Assembly: GCA_009785335.1 (NCBI GenBank)
Contig: WQWM01000020.1
Coordinates: 1 to 38,693, forward strand
DNA length: 38,693 nucleotides
Source of the DNA: Oscillospiraceae bacterium
GTDB lineage: Bacteria > Bacillota > Clostridia > Oscillospirales > Acutalibacteraceae
Direction of reading: 5' to 3'
Shown here: positions 16,626 to 24,395 of the stretch, piece after piece
Layout of the letters: each line of letters opens with the position of its first letter
Position numbering within the stretch: position 1 is the first letter of the stretch
Translations under genes and position numbers: made by a program
The notes under the pieces: model-generated
The model's input: the letters and a program-made list of their open reading frames with translations, nothing else
Told to the model about the DNA's origin: nothing
The model's database searches: none

Positions 16626-17159
16626 TCACGCAACTATCGTGAGCTTTGATGAGTCTATCTCACGCGGTTTTCCGGGCTGTTTCGCGTAGCCCAACAGCAG
16701 GGTTAACCCGTGGGTATAGCCCTGTGGAATGCCCACGCGGGCGGCTAATTCGTCGTCATAGCACATACCTGCAAGCCCGCAAATGCAGCTGTCGATGCCC
16801 AGTGACGTCGCCGCAAGTGCCGCCGTTTGCGTGGCAATGCCGCAATCCACGGCCGAGTTTTGGCTGGCAATGACTAGCATGCAGGGCGCGCCATAAAACA
16901 GCGTGCCGCCGCGTGCTTTGAGCCGCTCCCAGGTGCTTTGGTCAGGGTCAAGCTTAATTTTCTGCAAACCCACTTGTTCAAGCTCGGTCATCAAATTACG
17001 ATTAGTTACCAGCGAAAAGTGCCAGGGTTGGCGATTCATCGCACTAGGCGAGGTCAATGCCGCGTTTGCAATGGCCATTAAATCATCGTGCGGCGGCATT
17101 TGATTCGTGTAAGCGCGGCAGGTATAGCGCGCATGAATCGTCTGCAATGTTTCGTTCAT
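16626..17159 (-). CDS. Nitroreductase-family flavoprotein
   Basis: A 177-residue FMN-dependent nitroreductase-like protein. The N-terminal FMN phosphate segment RYTCRAYTNQ and the ALTSPSAMNRQPWHFSLV block are typical. A middle region (YGAPCMLVIASQ, DCGIATQTAALAATSLG) and a C-terminal GYTHGLTLLLGYAK complete the fold. Family members use NAD(P)H to reduce nitro compounds, quinones or flavin partners; the substrate here is unknown. Its ATG overlaps the TGA of the upstream ThuA-like gene by ATGA, so it is the last gene of the four-gene operon starting at 19143. Confidence 0.9.
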   Translation of the reverse strand: MNETLQTIHARYTCRAYTNQMPPHDDLMAIANAALTSPSAMNRQPWHFSLVTNRNLMTELEQVGLQKIKLDPDQSTWERLKARGGTLFYGAPCMLVIASQNSAVDCGIATQTAALAATSLGIDSCICGLAGMCYDDELAARVGIPQGYTHGLTLLLGYAKQPGKPREIDSSKLTIVA

Positions 17160-17887
17160 GTGTCATCACCCACCAGCATTTTTTGCGATTTATTGCCTTC
17201 AAGGTCGACCAGTGTGACCGGGGCTGCCCAGCGCACGCCGTTGGCGATGATTTTGATGACGTTTTCGTTGTGGAAGGACGGGCAGTCTTCGTGGCCGGGG
17301 TGAAAGTAGAAAATTTTGCCCAACCCCCGGGTGAAGGTGCTGCCGCCGCGGAAGACATTGCCGCCGGCAAACCAGGTGATAAACAGCAGGTCGTCGGGCT
17401 GCGGAATTTGGAAGACTTCGCCATACATTTCCTCGCGCTCAAGTTCAAAATGCAGCGGCACGCCTTGTGTGATGGGATGCGTGGGGTGCACGTTCCACAC
17501 GATGGCTTTTTCATTGGCGCAGCGCCAGCGCAACTTGCAGGGCTGGCCCATCAGCTTGCAAAAGGGCTTGGCCATGTGCGCCGAGTGCAGCGCGATGAAT
17601 CCCATGCCGTCTAGCACGCGTTGCACCACTTTTTCAGCGATGTCGTCGCGCACTTTGTCGTGCAGGGCGTGACCCCACCACAGCATAACATCAGTGGAGT
17701 TAAGCACGTCGTCGCTGAGACCATGGTCGTCGTCTTGCATGAGCCATGCAGTGCGGATTTCCAAGTCATCGGCTTGCAGGGCGGCGGCTAGACATTCGTG
17801 CATGCCGTCGGGATACAGTGCGGCAACGTCGTCGTTGGTGTGCTCGTGAAAGAATTCATGCCAAATGGTTACGCGGATTTTGTTCAT
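17156..17887 (-). CDS. ThuA-domain (trehalose-utilisation-like) protein
   Basis: A 243-residue protein of the ThuA family, a glutamine-amidotransferase-like fold without the usual catalytic cysteine. Recognisable parts are RVTIWHEFFHEH at the N-terminus, DVMLWWGHALHDKV near residue 70, GFIALHSAHMAKPF near 98, HPITQGVPLHFELEREEMYGE near 137 and FYFHPGHEDCP near 195. ThuA-type proteins are linked to sugar metabolism; the true reaction is not settled. It is translationally coupled to the nitroreductase gene and lies 20 nt after the acetyltransferase gene. Confidence 0.88.
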   Translation of the reverse strand: MNKIRVTIWHEFFHEHTNDDVAALYPDGMHECLAAALQADDLEIRTAWLMQDDDHGLSDDVLNSTDVMLWWGHALHDKVRDDIAEKVVQRVLDGMGFIALHSAHMAKPFCKLMGQPCKLRWRCANEKAIVWNVHPTHPITQGVPLHFELEREEMYGEVFQIPQPDDLLFITWFAGGNVFRGGSTFTRGLGKIFYFHPGHEDCPSFHNENVIKIIANGVRWAAPVTLVDLEGNKSQKMLVGDDT

Positions 17888-17907
17888 GGTGTTTGCCCTT
17901 TCGTTTG

Positions 17908-18471
17908 CTATTTTTTCGCAAAATAATCCTCAGCCAGCAGCGCATAGCGCACGGTATCACAAATGCCCTGGTTGTTGATGTCGTTCTGCCGCATGGTGCC
18001 CTCAATTTGCATGCCGCATTTCAGCATCACCTTGCCCGAGTTGGGGTTGCGCGTGTCGTGGCAAGATTCAATGCGGTTGATGCCCACTTCCTCAAAGAAA
18101 AAGCGAATCAATTCCCGCAACGCTTCGGTCATATAGCCCTTGTTCCACCATGTTTGACCAATGCCGTAGCCGATGTGCACCATTTTGGTGGTATCACGCT
18201 GCTCAACTGCGGCGATGCTGCCAATCGGCTCTCCAATTTCTTTCAGCACAATCGCCCAGCTGTAATGACTGGGTTTTTCGTATAACGGCAACCATGACTC
18301 GATGACCGCTTGAGAAGCCGAAACACTCGTGTGCGTTGCCCATGTGAGGTACTTGTTGACCTCGCTATCGCTCGCCCAATTGCGAAACATGGCTTGCGCG
18401 TCGTCTAGCACAAACCGCCGAAGAATGAGCCGTTCGGTTTCAAGCGTAACGGTGCCTTTGTGCGCTAACAT
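17908..18471 (-). CDS. GNAT-family N-acetyltransferase (RimJ/RimL type)
   Basis: A 187-residue acetyltransferase. The N-terminal TERLILRRFVLDDAQAMF and the acetyl-CoA-binding block HIGYGIGQTWWNKGYMTEALRE (about residues 100-121) are typical, as is the later INRIESCHDTRNPNSGKVMLKCG. Related enzymes acetylate protein N-termini, polyamines or antibiotics; the acceptor is unknown. Its AGGAGA Shine-Dalgarno overlaps the stop of the upstream DUF4230 gene, indicating coupling. Confidence 0.92.
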   Translation of the reverse strand: MLAHKGTVTLETERLILRRFVLDDAQAMFRNWASDSEVNKYLTWATHTSVSASQAVIESWLPLYEKPSHYSWAIVLKEIGEPIGSIAAVEQRDTTKMVHIGYGIGQTWWNKGYMTEALRELIRFFFEEVGINRIESCHDTRNPNSGKVMLKCGMQIEGTMRQNDINNQGICDTVRYALLAEDYFAKK

Positions 18472-18480
18472 GCTATTCTC

Positions 18481-19143
18481 CTAAACAAATGTGATGGTAT
18501 ACATGCCGTCATCCAGCACAAGGCGCAGGAAATGATAGATGGAATCGCGCGCGTTGGCCTGTGCAGTTTGCAACATGGCAACGGTTTCGGCGCGGGTGTT
18601 GATGTATTGATGACGGGCATCCAAAAAGCTAGATAGATCGCCCAAGCCATGCCGCGCGAATATCCCGGTGGTTTCATCCAGCACCTGCACTGAGCTTAGA
18701 TCAATGGCGTGGCTCAGGATGATCGCTTCGGGCAGCGTGACTTGCACTTCACGGGTAGACACCTGCTGCACAATGTTTATGCTGATTTCCTCAGCATTGA
18801 TGCCGAAGAGGATATCGCCCTGCCAGCGAACAATCATGCGCCGCATGGTGCCGGGAATTGCGGTGACTTGGCCGAATAGTTCGATGGTGCGCTGGTCTTC
18901 TTCAACGCCGGCCTCGGTGTAGCGCAGCGACAAGGTGGCCAGTTGCGCCACGCGCCGCACCGATTCCTCCAGCAGGGCGGAATCAGATGTGATGACGTGG
19001 GTGTCGGCACGCATGGAGACATTGCTGAACCAACTGCGTATCGCATGGCTGGTGAACACAATGGCAATCACGGCGATGACAGCAGCGATGGTGATGATCA
19101 ATCGCTTCACTTTAATCGTGAGCATGGTGAACCTGGTTAACAT
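18481..19143 (-). CDS. DUF4230 membrane-anchored protein
   Basis: A 220-residue protein with one N-terminal membrane anchor (about residues 14-36) and an extracytoplasmic domain. The pattern LATLSLRYTEAGVEEDQ, MIVRWQGDILFGINAEEI, QVTLPEAIILSHAIDLSSVQVLDE and a helical ending fit DUF4230. The function of that family is unknown. ATG 19143 is taken because GAAGGAG lies 7 nt before it; an in-frame TTG 6 nt upstream lacks this spacing. It is the first gene of the operon DUF4230-GNAT-ThuA-nitroreductase. Confidence 0.85.
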   Translation of the reverse strand: MLTRFTMLTIKVKRLIITIAAVIAVIAIVFTSHAIRSWFSNVSMRADTHVITSDSALLEESVRRVAQLATLSLRYTEAGVEEDQRTIELFGQVTAIPGTMRRMIVRWQGDILFGINAEEISINIVQQVSTREVQVTLPEAIILSHAIDLSSVQVLDETTGIFARHGLGDLSSFLDARHQYINTRAETVAMLQTAQANARDSIYHFLRLVLDDGMYTITFV

Positions 19144-19219
19144 GGTCAAACTCCTTCAACTTTTTATTTCTATGCTGATCAACCAATAGTGTAATAAAAT
19201 AGGCTGCGTAAAAATTTTC

Positions 19220-19248
19220 TTGACATTTTTGCGTGATTGGGGTATAAT
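19220..19248 (+). promoter_or_regulatory. Strong sigma-A promoter facing the 19343-19754 nuclease gene
   Basis: Perfect TTGACA, 17 bp, TATAAT on the plus strand. The nearest rightward product is the structured region 19258-19348; no plus-strand gene follows. The surrounding bases (ttttcTTGACAt... and ...ggTATAATaa) closely match the promoter at 29648-29676. Confidence 0.88.
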
Positions 19249-19257
19249 AATATTATA

Positions 19258-19348
19258 AGCTAACGTGACGCCGCGGAAAACCTGCCCCCGTGGGACAGCC
19301 TTTTGGTTGACCGGAGATGAGGGGACTGGCAGTCCCTCCACGTTAGCT
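19258..19348 (+). ncRNA. Candidate structured RNA antisense to the end of a PBECR-like gene
   Basis: The 91-nt segment begins about 10 nt after the TATAAT. AGCTAACGTG (19258-19267) is perfectly complementary to CACGTTAGCT (19339-19348), closing the molecule. Inside I can draw a hairpin GGGACT-GGC-AGTCCC (19322-19336) and an arm with CTGCCC-CCGT-GGGACAG. It would be a three-way junction. The tail GTTTGCTTTG is only partly U-rich. The 3' strand of the closing stem contains the nuclease stop codon (TAA at 19343-19345 on the minus strand). It does not match SRP, 6S, tmRNA, RNase P or riboswitch signatures I know. Folded by eye. Confidence 0.55.
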
Positions 19349-19687
19349 GTTTGCTTTGCCTTCCAATCGTCCTCTTGCTTTGTCGTTTATGCGATACATG
19401 TTGACGATTTCAAATCCACCACTCGTGGTTGTTTCGCGCAAGTCCAACAAAACTGAAGAATTTTTGTTATCACATACGCGCGAAAGAAAAATGTGATAGC
19501 CTTTTTCTTTGTTGGCTGTTATCACCTTGTCTGGTCGATATAACGCATTGCCGATAATTAAGTTATAGTCCAAAGGGTCAACTTCAGGGTGATGTGCAAG
19601 ATTTTTTTCGATGATATTTCTTTTGAGAAACACGGGTTTATCGTTTATTGCGAGCTCATGAAGCGTTTCTTGATTCAAACCTGGCAA
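19343..19687 (-). CDS. PBECR-like (barnase/EndoU/colicin E5-D/RelE-like) nuclease, N-terminus frameshifted
   Basis: The intact reading from a TTG codon gives 114 residues. PGLNQETLHELAINDKPVFL, KRNIIEKNLAHHPEVDP, LDYNLIIGNALYRPDKVI and GFEIVNMYRINDKARGRL resemble PBECR nuclease domains, found as phage-borne and polymorphic toxins. The same frame is open further upstream (KIDSIKINFQGDTQL) without a start codon. An ATG at 19754, 8 nt after the oxidoreductase stop, starts MTTEAQK in another frame and would join this frame if the A6 run at 19733-19738 were A5. The full product would be about 136 residues. It could be a real frameshift, slippage or a sequencing error. Its end overlaps the candidate RNA at 19258-19348. 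Confidence 0.6.
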   Translation of the reverse strand: MPGLNQETLHELAINDKPVFLKRNIIEKNLAHHPEVDPLDYNLIIGNALYRPDKVITANKEKGYHIFLSRVCDNKNSSVLLDLRETTTSGGFEIVNMYRINDKARGRLEGKANS

Positions 19688-19732
19688 TTGCGTATCACCC
19701 TGAAAGTTGATTTTAATGCTGTCTATTTTGGC

Positions 19733-19738
19733 TTTTTT
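19733..19738 (-). other. Homopolymer frameshift site in the PBECR-like gene
   Basis: On the minus strand this is six A's within CAAAAAAGCC. With five A's, the ATG at 19754 reads MTTEAQKAKIDSIK and continues in frame into the conserved nuclease body. With six, translation stops at a TAA within 14 codons. Confidence 0.6.
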
Positions 19739-19762
19739 GTGCTTCAGTGGTCATTTTTAGCA

Positions 19763-22018
19763 TCACACCGTACTACCAACTGCATAACCCGAGCGCACTG
19801 CCTGCAACACCATGCCCGGAGCGAAACTATCACCAATGTGATCGATGACCACATCAGGCAGTTCGCGCTGCAGCTTTTGATACAACGCATCACCCGCACG
19901 GCTGCCGGCAGCAATCACCACCGCGTCGCAGGGCAGGAACACATCCACCAAGTCCTCACGCACAGGACGCGCCATGGGATTCGGCACGTTTTCAGGCAGC
20001 TGAGGCGTCCAAGTCACGTAGGGGTTGGGCACACTCTTGTGCTGATTTTGCCGCAGTGTGATGCCATTGGGCTGATAGCTGAGCAGCTGCGTGCAGTTGA
20101 GCAGCGTTACACCGGCCTCAGCCAAATAATGCAGCAGATAGCCACGGTTAGCGGTGCAGGCGTGCTGCATGAAGGCTTCTTGCATTTCCACCACAGTGAC
20201 CTGTTTGTTTTGCTCTTTGGCCAGCCAATAGGCAACCTCGCAGCCCACCGCGCCGCCACCGATGACCACCACGCGGCTTGCATCTTTGAGCTTCACCGGA
20301 TGCTGCAGCACTTCGTTGGCTTGGTAGATGTTCGGGCGCTCATGCCCGGGCACGCCAATGTTGAACTCCCGCGCACCAGCGGCGAGAACCACACGGTCGA
20401 AACCGTTGAGCGTTTCTGCGGTGGCTTCGGTGTTCAGTTGAATATTCAGGTCGTGCTGTACTGCTGTGTTGGCGGCATGGTTACGCAGCCAAGCAAGATA
20501 ATTTTGCAGGTCAAACTTGATGCCGGGCACGCTGGCCACCTCAAGCTTGCCGCCCAGACGGTCGTCTTGCTCAAACAGAGTGACGCTGTGGCCACGTTGC
20601 GCAGCAGTAACAGCCGCCGTAACCCCTGCTGGACCGCCACCAACCACCGCAATTTTCTGCGGCTTGTCGGTTTTGGGTAGCTGCGCGGAGATAACTTCCT
20701 CAAAGCCTGTGCGGGGGTTCACCGCGCACTGTGGATGCCCACCATTGACGAATTCATTGATGCAACCCTCTTGGCAGCCGATGCAGGGGGTGATGTCACC
20801 CACGCGACCTGCGCGTACTTTGTTCGGCCATTCGGGGTCGGCCAGCAGCGGACGACCAATCATCACCATGTCGCACTGACCGTTTTGCAGTGCTTGTTCG
20901 GCAAGATCAGGATAGCCCAATTTGCCCACGGCGACCACCGGCACGGGCTGCCCCGCGCGGCTGACAACATCATGTTTGGCAAAGTATTCACGACAGGCTT
21001 GCGCCACCGAAAGGAAGCAGCCCGGCGGCATGCCCTCGGGCGGGTGCGGCAGCCACCAGTTTTCATAGCAGCCCAAGTCAACGTCCACGGCATCAACACC
21101 TGCGCGCACCAAATTGTGCAAATACTCATGCGTTTCTTCCATGGTGCGACCCTTGCGAAATTTCTTCATGTGCGTGGATTTCATCGTGTCGCCATAGGTT
21201 TCGTTCAACGCGAGCGATGAATTGATGCGGAACATGATGGGGTAATCATTCCCGCAGCGATTGCGGATTTCCTCCACGATATCTAGGCCAAATCGCTGCC
21301 AGTTGGCGTAGCGTCCCAGCTTGCGGCGATTGAAGGCCGTGTTGGCCAGCTGCTCAATGAGATAGCCTTCGTGCCCGTGGATGTACACGCCGTCAAGGCC
21401 TGCTGCTTTGGCATCAGCGGCAGCTTGTCCCATCGCTTTGACCATGCGGCGGATTTGCCCGTTGGTCAGCGGCAGGCTGGGCACTTGCGGGATATAAAAA
21501 TTCGGGTTGAGTGAGGCAGACTGCGGGAACTTATATTTATTGAGCAGGCACTGCGGGTTACCCACGCGTCCAAGCCCGGCCGAAAGCTGCACGAACACGC
21601 GTGCACCATGCGCTTGGCAGCGTTGCGCCAGATCGCGCCAGCCAGCACACACGGTGCGGCTGCGGTCGATGCGGGGGAAGTAACTCAAGCCGCCTTTTTC
21701 GGTGAGGGTGTTGTCAATATGATGCGTGACGGGAATGAGCCCGGTGGTCAGCAGTGCTGTGCCGCCTTTTGCACGTTCAACGAAGTAGGCGATCATTTTT
21801 TCATTGGGCCGCCCAGTTTCTTCGCACATCTGAATGTTGCCGATGGGTGCCATCACCAAGCGGTTTTTCAGCGTGAGCTTGTTGATTTGCACTGGCGAAA
21901 ACAGATGGTCATAGGGATGCAGATGTTGTGTCATCTGTCCCTGTTGCATGGTGGTTTCGTCGGCAAACCAGTCGCCGTACCAGCCGTGCAGTTGTGTCAG
22001 TAATTGTTCTTGTTTCAT
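19763..22018 (-). CDS. NADH:flavin oxidoreductase / 2,4-dienoyl-CoA reductase-type fusion
   Basis: A 751-residue protein of the Old Yellow Enzyme fused type (FadH, trimethylamine dehydrogenase, BaiCD/BaiH relatives). The N-terminal FMN TIM barrel (about residues 50-400) has LKNRLVMAPIG, DGVYIHGHEGYLIEQL and VVAVGKLGYP. The iron-sulfur cluster cysteines are CIGCQEGCINEF and CAVNP near residues 400-425. The C-terminal part has two dinucleotide sites: VVGGGPAGVTAA near 447 and VVIGGGAVGCEVAYW near 560. Such enzymes reduce enoyl or other activated double bonds; the substrate is unknown. ATG 22018 has GGGGGAGA upstream. The longer open frame is made of repeats. The PBECR-like gene begins 8 nt after its stop. 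Confidence 0.9.
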   Translation of the reverse strand: MKQEQLLTQLHGWYGDWFADETTMQQGQMTQHLHPYDHLFSPVQINKLTLKNRLVMAPIGNIQMCEETGRPNEKMIAYFVERAKGGTALLTTGLIPVTHHIDNTLTEKGGLSYFPRIDRSRTVCAGWRDLAQRCQAHGARVFVQLSAGLGRVGNPQCLLNKYKFPQSASLNPNFYIPQVPSLPLTNGQIRRMVKAMGQAAADAKAAGLDGVYIHGHEGYLIEQLANTAFNRRKLGRYANWQRFGLDIVEEIRNRCGNDYPIMFRINSSLALNETYGDTMKSTHMKKFRKGRTMEETHEYLHNLVRAGVDAVDVDLGCYENWWLPHPPEGMPPGCFLSVAQACREYFAKHDVVSRAGQPVPVVAVGKLGYPDLAEQALQNGQCDMVMIGRPLLADPEWPNKVRAGRVGDITPCIGCQEGCINEFVNGGHPQCAVNPRTGFEEVISAQLPKTDKPQKIAVVGGGPAGVTAAVTAAQRGHSVTLFEQDDRLGGKLEVASVPGIKFDLQNYLAWLRNHAANTAVQHDLNIQLNTEATAETLNGFDRVVLAAGAREFNIGVPGHERPNIYQANEVLQHPVKLKDASRVVVIGGGAVGCEVAYWLAKEQNKQVTVVEMQEAFMQHACTANRGYLLHYLAEAGVTLLNCTQLLSYQPNGITLRQNQHKSVPNPYVTWTPQLPENVPNPMARPVREDLVDVFLPCDAVVIAAGSRAGDALYQKLQRELPDVVIDHIGDSFAPGMVLQAVRSGYAVGSTV

Positions 22019-22370
22019 GATATCTCCCCCGATTTTTTGTGTTTTTGTTGTTCTTTTTTGAAAAAACCACCTGCGGTGGGGCTCTACTTTGTGCACGCTA
22101 AGGCGCGCAAAAGTCGCTTCGCTGTGTTCTATTCCAGCCTCATAAAAATCCCCCCGCGAAGCGGCATAGGTTTTTTGGTTCTTTCGCAAACCCCCACCTG
22201 CACGTCTGCGACGTGCTATCCTCCCCCAATGATCCACCCCACAAATGCAAGCATTTACGGGGACCCCGGAGGGTAGGCCTTGGCAACACCTTAATATTTC
22301 ATAAAAATCCTCCGCGAAGCGGCATAGGTTTTTTTGGTTCTTTTTTTGCAAAAAAAGAACACCATTCACG
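22019..22370. repeat. Gene-free repeat cluster between the oxidoreductase and DUF4253 genes
   Basis: No gene is supported, though an open frame runs through it. It contains a family E unit inverted at about 22065-22124 and a family C segment at 22150-22185. A full family D unit (CACCTGCACG...AATGCAAGCATT...GGCCTTGGCAACACC) lies at about 22197-22293. A family C hairpin GTTC(T)7GC(A)7GAAC lies at 22337-22360. Confidence 0.85.
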
Positions 22371-23123
22371 CTAGATGTGCCAATAAAAGTACCAAGCTTT
22401 TGCGCCTTGCAAGTGGCTGGCCAATGCGCGGATGGTGTCGCTGTCGTCGCGGTGCGCCTGCCGCACGACATCCGGCGCGAAAGCAAATTGCTGCAATGCG
22501 AGACGTTCAGCCTCGAAAACCTGTGCAGGCGGACGTGCCACGCGTAATTCCCAGATATCGTAGCCCGCGACCACGGGCACAGCTTCGTAATGCTGTTGCC
22601 AAAACTGCAGCACCGCCGCTTGCTCTGCAGGCGATGGGCACAGACCACTGCCACCCATGGGCACAAACAGCGGCAATACCCAGGCGTGTTGCGTGGGGCA
22701 TTGAGCAATGAGCACCCCATCGCGGGCGTGGTTGCGGCAACTTTGGCACAGGCGATTATCCCCCTGCACGCTGCGCACAGGCACGAACTCGCCCAGCAAT
22801 TTTTCCACAGACACCTCGGTTTGCACAAGGGCATTCATGCGTTGCTGCAGCAATTGCAGCGGATCGATTGCCTGTGCAGCGGGTAGCATAACTTCGGCAT
22901 ATTGCACGCAAGTTTGCACTTCTGCGCTTGCCAGATTATGCTGCACGGCCTGCAGCAGCTGCTTGCTGGGATAAATGACCACGGGCGTGAAGCCGGCGCT
23001 CCCCTGCCCTTGTCGTGCCAGCATTTTATAGCGACGAAAAATCGCGCTGCCGCCTGCCGCCGCGGGAATGATCTCCGCTGGGCAGCCAAGCAGCTCTGCA
23101 ATTTCCCTAGAAATGTTTTGCAT
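22371..23123 (-). CDS. DUF4253-domain protein
   Basis: A 250-residue cytoplasmic protein. The C-terminal half matches the DUF4253 pattern: PMGGSGLCPSPAEQAAVLQFW near residue 160, WELRVARPPAQ near 192, FAPDVVRQ near 217, and the final SHLQGAKAWYFYW in place of the usual WYFWWD. The family has no known function. The N-terminal half is unrecognised apart from CQSCRNHARDGVL, a possible two-cysteine motif. ATG 23123 is preferred because GGAAG lies just upstream; longer starts run into repeat DNA. Confidence 0.8.
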   Translation of the reverse strand: MQNISREIAELLGCPAEIIPAAAGGSAIFRRYKMLARQGQGSAGFTPVVIYPSKQLLQAVQHNLASAEVQTCVQYAEVMLPAAQAIDPLQLLQQRMNALVQTEVSVEKLLGEFVPVRSVQGDNRLCQSCRNHARDGVLIAQCPTQHAWVLPLFVPMGGSGLCPSPAEQAAVLQFWQQHYEAVPVVAGYDIWELRVARPPAQVFEAERLALQQFAFAPDVVRQAHRDDSDTIRALASHLQGAKAWYFYWHI

Positions 23124-23695
23124 ATGTACTTCCATTCGGGAAAAGATTTTGCGGGACGGGGTTAAGATTACGGACGAGCACAGCTCGCCCCTACGCGTGA
23201 TGCGGCCAAAGGCCGTGCTGGTGCTCCGCACCCCTCCCTCAGTCACTGCGGTGACAGCTCCCTCTAAAAGAGGGAGCCGGGACTTGCTTCTTCCACTCTC
23301 ATATATTGTTTCCCCGCGAAGCGGCTAAAGTTCTTTTGGTTACTTTTTTGCAATCAACCCCCACCTGCACGCCTGCGACGTGCTTTCCTCCCCCAATGAC
23401 CCACCCCACAAATGCAAGCATTGGCGGGGACCCCGAGGGGAGGCCTTGGCAACACCTTAATGTTTCATAAAAATCCCCCGCGAAGCGGCTAAAGTTTTTT
23501 GGTGCGATTGCCACCCCCACCTGCACGCCTACGACGTGCTTCCTCCCCCAATGATCCACCCCACAAATGCAAGCATTTACGGGGACCCCGGAGGGGAGGC
23601 CTTGGCAACACCTTAATGTTTCATAAAAATCTCCCGCGAAGCGGCTAAAGTTTTTTGCGCTACTTTTTTTCAAAAAAGTAGCAAAACAGCCTGCA
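23124..23695. repeat. Gene-free repeat cluster with a 156-bp tandem duplication
   Basis: No gene is supported; open frames here are repeat read-through. Family A- and B-type copies lie at about 23155-23285. Two tandem units then begin at 23361 and 23517 (period 156 bp). Each has a family D copy with an internal AATGCAAGCATT palindrome, followed by a family C segment. The cluster ends with the hairpin GCTAC(T)7C(A)6GTAGC at 23659-23682, just 3' of dut. Confidence 0.85.
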
Positions 23696-24139
23696 CTAAG
23701 CACCAGTGGAACCGAAACCGCCTGCACCGCGCACAGTTTCGTCTAATTCATCGGCGGCTTGATAGTTCACGGGCAAAAATGGCGTGACCACCAGTTGTGC
23801 CACACGCTCGCCGGGGACAATTTCTTGTGCAGCCGTGCCGTGATTGTGTAATGCAACCATCACTTCGCCACGGTAGTCAGCATCTACTACGCCGACTTTG
23901 TTGGCCGGGGCAAGCCCGCGCTTGGCGGCAAGCCCGCTGCGGGCGTAGATCAGCCCCGCGAAATACTGCGGAATTTCCACCGCAAGCCCGGTGGGTATCA
24001 TGCGGGTTTCGCCGGGTGCGATAATCATAGGGGCGTCTAGGCAGGCGGATAAATCCGCACCGGCGGCATAGGCTGAACCGAATTGGGGTAGCACTGCGCC
24101 GCTGCGCAGCAGTTTAACACGGATGGTGGGAAAATTCAT
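23696..24139 (-). CDS. dut: dUTP diphosphatase
   Basis: dUTPase hydrolyses dUTP to dUMP and diphosphate, keeping uracil out of DNA and feeding thymidylate synthesis. The 147-residue product is the standard trimeric type with all five motifs: AAGADLSA, ARSGLAAKRGL, VGVVDADYRGE, VPGERVAQLVV and RGAGGFGSTG. ATG 24139 (MNFPTIRV) is the family start; the upstream open frame adds 20 residues without similarity. The Shine-Dalgarno (AAGCGAGA) is weak. Confidence 0.96.
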   Translation of the reverse strand: MNFPTIRVKLLRSGAVLPQFGSAYAAGADLSACLDAPMIIAPGETRMIPTGLAVEIPQYFAGLIYARSGLAAKRGLAPANKVGVVDADYRGEVMVALHNHGTAAQEIVPGERVAQLVVTPFLPVNYQAADELDETVRGAGGFGSTGA

Positions 24140-24227
24140 AGCAATCTCGCTTTCTGGCAAGTTAACCCTTATTATACTATATAACGCGCCAAAAGGCAAG
24201 CTTTGAGGACCCTTTTTTGAAAAATAT

Positions 24228-24256
24228 TTGCAAATGCAGCGTGAGCATGATATAAT
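24228..24256 (+). promoter_or_regulatory. Sigma-A promoter upstream of rhaA
   Basis: TTGCAA, 17 bp, TATAAT, then AGATGCTAG. A second TATAAT followed by AGACGCTAG lies at 24338-24343 without a good -35, as if the -10 region had been duplicated around a repeat insertion. Confidence 0.75.
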
Positions 24257-24271
24257 AGATGCTAGTTGATT

Positions 24272-24385
24272 AGTGCACAGCGAAGCGACTTGCTCACCGC
24301 AGGTGCAGCGAAGCGACAGAGCTCACCGCAGGTGTGGTATAATAGACGCTAGACACTGAGATTAGGACACAGCGAAGCGACTTGG
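24272..24385 (+). repeat. Family E mosaic in the rhaA leader
   Basis: CAGCGAAGCGAC occurs three times and CTCACCGCAGGTG twice between the promoter and the rhaA Shine-Dalgarno. They alternate with the duplicated TATAATAGAyGCTAG segment. The last copy touches the ribosome-binding site CTTGGAGG. Confidence 0.8.
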
Positions 24386-24395
24386 AGGAATGATT

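Noticed and set aside
19326-19342. Minus-strand GTGGAGGGACTG resembles the 5' end of a SAM-I riboswitch
   Set aside because: The following conserved SAM-I segments (GATGAAACCCGGCAACC and the rest) are absent, no gene starts in the right place, and the strong promoter is on the other strand.
19258-19348. Possible SRP (4.5S), 6S or tmRNA gene
   Set aside because: The SRP apical motif (GGTCAGG, GGAAGCAGCC) is missing, the length is too short for 6S or tmRNA, and there is no tRNA-like end. It is kept as an unassigned structured RNA.
22019-22834. Large N-terminal extension of the oxidoreductase (open frame continuing to 22834)
   Set aside because: The extra residues are translations of interspersed repeats and of the antisense strand of the DUF4253 gene. 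The real start has a good Shine-Dalgarno at 22018 and fits the family N-terminus.
23361-23682. CRISPR-like direct repeats
   Set aside because: Units are about 156 bp, adjacent and near-identical throughout. There are no short repeats with unique spacers and no cas genes.
23299-23727. Open frame of 142 codons on the minus strand
   Set aside because: It lies wholly in the tandem family C/D repeats, reads the same peptide twice and overlaps the end of dut.
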